From Tricholoma matsutake (lineage: Eukaryota > Basidiomycota > Agaricomycetes > Agaricales > Tricholomataceae): 64,000 nt of DNA. Numbering within the stretch: position 1 is the stretch's first letter; the number at the start of each line of letters is the position of its first letter. This document shows, in pieces, positions 58,491 through 64,000 of the stretch. The translations under genes were made by a program, and so were the position numbers. Location of the stretch: assembly GCA_026075535.2 (NCBI GenBank), contig AP026540.1:1054001-1118000 (forward strand), given 5' to 3'. Below the pieces are notes generated by a model that saw nothing but the letters and a program-made list of their open reading frames with translations, had not been told where the DNA came from and did not search any database.

Positions 58491-60600
58491 CTAGGTAGCA
58501 TTGGCCAAAGCCACCGGGTTGTTGAGCAGCACTCGGCACTGACCTCATTGTCTAGGTTTGCATACTACAACAAGTTAATTATCACTTAAATGAGGCCTTT
58601 ACTGATTTTATCATATGTGACACTGTACAACCTTTGGCATCAGAATTTTCTTTTTAGGTGGCATCGGCCACAGCCACTGGGATGATGAGCAGCACTATCG
58701 CATAAACTGGGCATTTACTGAGTATATCATACATGACACTATACAACCATTGGCCTCAAGATTTTTTTGAGATGGCAGTGGCATTGGCATTGGCATTGGC
58801 ATTGGCATTGGCCACAGCCACCAGGTTGCCAAGCAACACTCAGCACTGACCTCATTTTGTAAATCTTCATACTACAACAAATTAATTATCACATAAACAG
58901 GGCATTTACTGAGTATATCATACATGTCACTGTACAACCTTTGGCATCAAGATTTTTTTGAGACAGCAGTGGCATCAGCATCAGCATTGGCATTGGCATC
59001 AGCATCGGCACAGCCACTGGGTTGCCAAGCAGCACTCGGCACCGACCTCATTTTGTAAATCTTCATACTACAACAAATTAATTATCACATAAACAGGGCA
59101 TTTACTGAGTATATCATACATGTCACTGTACAACCTTTGGCATCAAGATTTTTTTGAGACAGCAGTGGCATCAGCATCAGCATTGGCATTGGCATCAGCA
59201 TCGGCACAGCCACTGGGTTGCCAAGCAGCACTCGGCACCGACCTCATTTTGTAAATCTTCATACTACAACAAATTAATTATCACATAAACAGGGCATTTA
59301 CTGAGTATATCATATGTGACACTGTACAGCCTTCAGCCTTGAGATTTTTTTGAGACAGCAGCGGCATTGGCATTGGCATTGGCACAGCCACTGGGGTGCT
59401 GAGCAGCACTCGGCACCGACCTCATTTTATAAATCTTCATACTACAACAAATTAATTATCACATAAACAGGGCATTTACTGAGTATATCATACATGACAC
59501 TGTACAACCTTCAGCCTCGAGATTTTTTGACATGGCAGCAGCATTGGCATTGGCATTGGCACAGCAACCAGGTTGCTGAGCAGCACTAGGCACTGACCTC
59601 ATTTTATAAATCTTCATACTACAACAAATCAATCATCACATAAACAGGGCATTTACTGAGTATATCATACATGACACTGTACAACCTTCAGCCTCAAGAT
59701 TTTTTGAGATGGCAGTGGCATCGGCACAGCCACCGGGTTGCCGAGCAGCACTCGGCACCAACCTCATTTTATAAATCTTCATACTACAACAAATTAATCA
59801 TCACATAAACAGGGCATTTACTGAGCATATCATACATGACACTGTACAACCTTCAGCCTCGAGATTTTTTGAGATGGCATTGGCATCAGCATTGGCATTG
59901 GCACAGCTACCGGGTTGCCAAGCAGCACTTGGCACTGACCTCATTTTGTAAGTCTTCATGCTACAGCAAATTAATTATCACATAAACAGGGCATTTACTG
60001 AGTATATCATACATGACACTGTAAAACCTTTGGCATCGAGATTTTTTTTAGGTGGCATCGGCATCGGCATCGGCCACAGCCACTGGGGTACTGAGCACCA
60101 CTCGGCACCAACCTCATTTTGGAGGTCTGCATACTACATTGAACAAATTAATTATTGCATAAACAAGGCATCGGCATCAAGAATTTATTTTAGGTGGCAT
60201 TGGCATCAGCATCAGCCCAGCCACCGGGTTGCTGAGCAGCACTTGGCACCAACCTTATTTTATAAATCTTCATACTACAACAAATTAATTATCACATAAA
60301 CAGGGCATTTACTGAGTATATCATACATGACACTGTACAACCTTTGGCATCAAGATTTTTTTGAGATGGCAGTGGCATCGGCATCAGCATTGGCCACAGC
60401 CACTGGGTTGCTGAGCAGCACTCAGCACTGACCTTATTTTATAAATCTTCATACTACAACAAATTAATCGTCGCATAAACAGGGCATTTACTGAGTATAT
60501 CATACATGACACTGTACAACCTTCAGCCTCGAGATTTTGGGAGACAGCAGTGGCATCGGAATCGGCATCGGCACAGCCACCGGGTTGTGCCGTTGCCGTT
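58491..60600 (-). repeat. right array, about 11 units, inverted relative to the left array
   Basis: The same unit in reverse complement (CATACTACAACAAATTAAT..., (GGCATT)n, CTCGGCACCGACCTCATTTT). Boundaries near 58560, 58868, 59068, 59258, 59448, 59618, 59785, 59960, 60130, 60275 and 60445. Two adjacent units (about 58868-59258) are almost identical, showing recent duplication. Confidence 0.92.
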
Positions 60601-60720
60601 GCCGAGTACCGTGTCCAACGCTATCTCTGATCTGTATATTAACATTCTTCATAGTGTATCAAAAGCAAGAATTGTAAAAGTGTATTCGTTTGATACTAGT
60701 ACATGTTATACATACTATGA

Positions 60721-60812
60721 GAGTGTTTGACAGCATCCACCAAACCCGTATCATTCGGTACACTGTATGCGTTTGATAGACCGTATTATTCGGTACATTG
60801 TAGCTTACCTAT
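60721..60812 (-). repeat. right terminal inverted repeat
   Basis: Reverse complement of 55771-55864; retains CpGs (for example TACCGAA) that are TpG in the left copy. Confidence 0.92.
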
Positions 60813-61750
60813 CTGCCCTTCCTCAACTTTACCTCCGAATCTCCCATATTTCTCGCCACTGTTCAAAAGACCTTGAATCTTTCATTCCCAAATGTAGCCC
60901 TGGTGTTGACAGCTGATGATCCACTTGTTGTCACGGTGCGCCGGATTCTCCATCATATCATGTTGATCACTCACTAACAAAAAACCTATGGCATATTAGG
61001 CTTATAGACGAATCAACAGCCAAAAGTTCAAGCTTGCAAGCAAAATTCTTGAGGTGATTATCAAATTCTTCGATCACGACGAATTTATTAATCAACCAGA
61101 AAAAATTCGGGACTACGTTCATTGGGCCATCAAAGGAGATGGTCCTGCAAAAACTCTAACGTTGCTCGTGACGATCCACGCTACCAGGTGAGTTAGATTT
61201 TTCATATCCACTCCTCGTCATCTTACTTACTGGATCCACAACGACGGCGCATCAGGCCCCTGATGGTTTCCTTCAGGCCCAATTCATTGCCCCAGCTGCC
61301 GAGCAACATCTGAAATATGCGAAGAACTCCATCCTCTATCCCCCACTTGATGCGAAGCACCCACCCAAGGGCCTATACACCCTACTTCTCATTGTGGTAA
61401 GATTCCACTACATCCCATGATGATTGTTGTCAATCCTTAGTTCGGCAGGTGGAACCAAATGGGCTTTCACTGTGTTCCTGAGTGGCACATACATCAAGCC
61501 ACAGCTTTTTGCACACAAGCATTATTGGCACACGATAAGGGTCTTCCTCGGTCACGTAGAACATATCAGTGAGAGACGCTGGGAGCTTGTCCTCACGTCC
61601 CGAAATGGTGCTGATGATGATATGGGCGATGATCTTCATGCGGATGCATCGATGATCTTCATGCAGATGCATCGATGATATCTGCCTACCGTGAAGACTT
61701 TTACATTCCTTCAAGCCCTCAGAAGCCGTGAACTCTACATCGTTGCTTAG

Positions 61751-62350
61751 ATATGACCTTATACCCTGGTACTACATAGTCACCACATACTGGACTCCAC
61801 GTAACGACATTTAATTGCCGCTTAGCCAATTTCTTCCCCGTAGTTCCTAGGTTTCATAGGTTTCTATAGATTTCCTAAGTTACCATGGCTCGCTACTGGG
61901 GTAGGTTTCCAGAAAATTGGACATACATTTCGAGATGTTCGAGTTTCCGAGTTTTGGCTGGTTTTCGGTGGTTGCTCAAGTTGAGCAACCTCCGGAAACT
62001 GAAATGCTTAATTACTGATGTATATCATGATATTTTTCTGTTGATCATGGAGAACAGCCTGAGTGCAGCTGCCACCAATGATAGGCTTAATTTACTTAAG
62101 TATCTTCTGAATCCTCTTACACTACTTAACTTTTTATACCTCCTTATTTTGACTATAACCAGATGCAGCTGCTGCCAGTGATGGGCTTAATCTACTTAAA
62201 TATCTGCTGAATCCTCTTACACTACTTGAACTTATATATCTACTTATTTCTGCTTATTGCACCATCAATTTTAAGGAAAAACATGAACTTAATCCGCTTA
62301 TTCTCAGTAATTGAGTATTAATCAGTAATAAGCTAATTAAGTAAAAAAAG
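61751..62350. other. intergenic, with a degenerate two-copy tandem repeat
   Basis: 62066-62165 and 62167-62265 are two about 100-bp copies (GCAGCTGC...GGCTTAAT...CTGAATCCTCTTACACTACTT). GTTTCC-rich sequence precedes it at 61840-61990. No gene. Confidence 0.7.
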
Positions 62351-63640
62351 TGGATCTTTGATTTTGCTGATGAACGGCAACCGGTGAGATGAACCACCGC
62401 ACGTCCGTCCTTACCCTGTGCGAAACAACGGGTTGGAACCCTGGAACTTTTACAGTTCGCACTCAGGGCGGAAAGAGGGACTGAGGGATGGAATAGAGAA
62501 TATTTACAAGTCCAAAAGTGGGCAGGGGTGCCTGGACGGGAAAATTCTCCGTTGCAGATACACTCTATGTAATGTCCAATTCCCTGCACAAATAGCTACA
62601 AATGTTCGCAAGCAAGGTTTTCGCCGGCGCCCGCGACGGCACCTAGTACGACAGCGTTGGGGGAAAATCCGAGGACATCTGTGTCTCAGATTCCGCCGGG
62701 CGTCCGACTGTCCGGCTGTCCGGTTACCAAACTATCACCCAATGTATATGCATGTCGCTCGCAGGCATATTATTATCTACATTTTCAAGCTACCAAAAGA
62801 CAGCAAGACCAAGAGAATAGGTAAAGAAGTGAATGGAGCCAAGCAAGTTAGGACCACCAGTGCGTCCTGGACCATATGTCAGCGAGATTGTTGTTGATCT
62901 GGAACTGGGTACCGAATTTGATGTGCTACACTGAGCCCCACTCGAGGTTGGTGTCGATGAGGATGATCCAGGCACAACGCATGAACTTGAAGGTCCTCCC
63001 TCGCAAGGGCGGGGTAGACTACTTGATAGCATTGACTGCATATTAGCTTTGTAGTATAAAAGTGATATCCGAAGCACGCACCTGGAGATCCTCATCTTCT
63101 GGCCCAGCCTCCACCAGTTCCTCACCCTGCTAAACCCGCCATCATGCCCACAAGATGTCGTTGACAATCTCACCATTAGCCCTAGTTGGGTCATTGCGAC
63201 ATGGATCCTAGCCCAAATTCGCCTTGGGGCCACGGGGTACATCAATGAGGGCGTACCGGCATCGAAGTTTTCCGTTCGTGTTCGTCACGGTCGTCGTGGC
63301 GATGGGCATAAGTTCCTGTTGACAAGCGGCCTCATTCATGGTGGGAACAGAGAATGAGGTATCTAAAGGTGCACATATGTCAGTTTTACACAGCCTAGAA
63401 ATGCTACTCACCGCTGAGCCCTGTAGCTTGCAACGCGTTGAAGCTTTGAAGTTGAAAACTTGAGGTGTGGCCGTGCAGCGTCAGTCGGACACCCGGACAG
63501 CCGGACAAGTCGGTGTCCACAGTCGGACGGACTTTCTAAAACACAGATTTTCTGGAAAATCCGGGCGAGCCGATGATGCGATTTTGCTGATGTAGTCCCC
63601 CAATTGCCAAGGCCACAGTTGAACTATACCGTTAGAAAAC
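62351..63640. other. unassigned stretch with short open segments on both strands
   Basis: On the plus strand an ATG at 62833 reads MEPSKLGPPVRPGPYVSEIV, VDLELGTEFDVLH then TGA. On the minus strand about 63345-63125 reads NGKLRCRYALIDVPRGPKAN, NDPTRANGEIVNDILWA with stops. Either could be a decayed gene; I cannot choose. GTCCGGCTGTCCGG at 62709-62722 recurs inverted near 63492-63507. Confidence 0.3.
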
Positions 63641-63641
63641 G

Positions 63642-63649
63642 TATAAATA
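63642..63649 (+). promoter_or_regulatory. TATA box of the secreted-protein gene
   Basis: TATAAATA, 172 nt upstream of the ATG, followed by pyrimidine-rich sequence before the start codon. Confidence 0.6.
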
Positions 63650-63813
63650 CTTTTCCTTCTAGAGGTTTTTTAATCGGCTCCTCTTCTTACTTGCGATCAG
63701 GTTAGCATCGGGGCCCTCCTCTCCAAGCCTCTTCTTCATCATCTCGTTGTATAACCTTTATCTCATCCTCGTTTTTTTCCCTCTTTCGGAAGCTATCCAA
63801 CCCGCCAGTCATA

Positions 63814-64000
63814 ATGCAATTCAAGTTCGCCTTCATTACCACTGCTCTTCTCGTTTCCGCCTCTCTGGCGATGTCAGCCACACTCCAATGGTTCGCCGGC
63901 GCTGATTGCACCGGTTCGGTCATTTTCACCAGCAACAATATTAAGGACGAATCCGTAGCATGTATCTTCTGGGCAAATGGTGTTTCGGCGAGGTCAATCT
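63814..64000 (+). CDS. small secreted protein, partial (runs off the window)
   Basis: MQFKFAFITTALLVSASLAM is a clear signal peptide: short basic n-region, hydrophobic core, small residues before the likely cut near SLAMSA or SA-TL. The mature part begins TLQWFAGADCTGSVIFTSNN and shows two Cys so far (ADC, VAC). The frame is open without stops for 62 codons to the window end. Small secreted proteins opening 'W-[FY]-x-G-x-x-C-T-G-S' are common in agaricomycetes; the precise family and role are unknown. Base use differs from the decayed neighbours: CpGs are retained (TTCGCC, GTTTCGGCG, GACGAA), which fits a live, unmethylated gene. A minus-strand frame at 63702-63938 is its shadow. Confidence 0.8.
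   Translation, partial: MQFKFAFITTALLVSASLAMSATLQWFAGADCTGSVIFTSNNIKDESVACIFWANGVSARSI

Larger units (their letters stand above)
55771..60812. mobile_element. non-autonomous foldback (MULE-like) element, 5.04 kb
   Basis: Terminal inverted repeats of about 92 bp (55771-55864 and 60721-60812, ends ATAGGTAAGC and GCTTACCTAT) continue as weaker similarity for over 200 bp and then into mirrored tandem arrays, so nearly the whole element can fold back. It lies within an exon of the DUF6532-type gene. Flanks GCCCTTCCCAC (55760-55770) and GCCCTTCCTCAAC (60815-60827) look like an imperfect target duplication of about 10 bp, as for Mutator-like elements. A TA-only duplication is the alternative. No transposase is encoded. 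Confidence 0.88.
54173..61750 (+). pseudogene. DUF6532-type gene split by a 5-kb foldback element
   Basis: The start MPMMRSNTNPRSHTKPNAKL follows CCTCGTC. The N-terminal region is disordered, with TSQEVAAEWKAKKRAMEEKI, a TGA at 54503, then KKSKKAAKGDLRSDIKMKEI, an intron (about 55130-55190), FTTFDSAPKKYQNAGLRKDL and, after further introns, KATKLQHAKKVLKADADLGG, EDRLNAAEFIHDLRWAKVFI, PTITHALYILQEPF. After the element it continues FTSESPIFLATVQKTLNLSF, PNVALVLTADDPLVVTVRRI, INSQKFKLASKILEVIIKFF, KIRDYVHWAIKGDGPAKTL, KWAFTVFLSGTYIKPQLFAH, HISERRWELVLTSRNGADDD, LRSRELYIVA, TAG 61748-61750. This is the DUF6532 architecture common in agaricomycetes; function unknown. Exon borders are approximate. 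Confidence 0.75.

Noticed and set aside
55772..60811. Tc1/mariner-like element with TA duplication
   Set aside because: TA flanks are present, but the longer near-repeat GCCCTTCC...AC and the in-frame restoration of the gene favour a duplication of about 10 bp. Kept only as an alternative.
63702..63938. 78-codon minus-strand frame
   Set aside because: Antisense shadow of the secreted-protein gene, which has signal peptide, TATA box and Kozak-like context on the plus strand.

Overview
The window looks like a transposon graveyard from a basidiomycete, most likely an agaricomycete. It has 50-60 nt GT-AG introns, Plavaka/KDZ-type transposases, a DUF6532-type gene, a fungal six-cysteine cluster protein, and Ty3/gypsy elements whose protease carries the 'DPGS' motif I associate with agaricomycetes. 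I saw no tRNA or rRNA genes. The only apparently intact, non-transposon gene is a small secreted protein cut by the right edge.

Layout. Positions 1-45900 are one nested stack built in a single Plavaka transposon (N-terminal part 21135-23490 on the minus strand, C-terminal part 39259-39364 plus 45574-45900 on the plus strand). Into it went Ty3 element E (5' part 23494-28603; its integrase part is 8911-10149 on the opposite strand), two close Ty3 copies called B (10150-21134, minus) and C (28604-39258, plus), and a chromodomain Ty3 element F (39365-45568, target duplication GTCTT). Element A (1-8910), a divergent relative of B and C, lies inside the integrase of E. Four solo LTRs sit inside these elements (180-1705, 18858-19554, 27898-28562, 37233-37587). 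B and C carry swapped target duplications, and re-pairing them restores the reading frames of both E and Plavaka. The segment between them was therefore inverted by recombination between B and C.

A, B and C share an unusual design: gag-PR, a -1 shift into RT-RNase H-IN, then a convergent gene on the opposite strand with three introns that encodes an acidic coiled-coil protein with a six-cysteine cluster. E and F have the Tf1-like self-priming layout: the primer binding site just after the 5' LTR is complementary to an LTR segment starting 34 nt downstream of the first base of the TATA box. The leader of E also contains a row of hairpins with different stems but the same AAGCC loop.

From 45901 to 54000 are the end of the first Plavaka, a degenerate family-of-unknown-function gene flanked by 122-bp direct repeats, about 3.4 kb without recognisable genes, and a second Plavaka remnant. 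From 54173 to 61750 a DUF6532-type gene is split by a 5-kb foldback element (55771-60812) whose arms are mirrored arrays of roughly 160-230 bp units. 61751-63640 holds little I can identify, and 63814 starts the secreted-protein gene.

Most in-frame stops in all these genes are TGA where relatives have arginine, and the two F LTRs differ mainly at CpG sites. This points to CpG-directed C-to-T decay of repeats.
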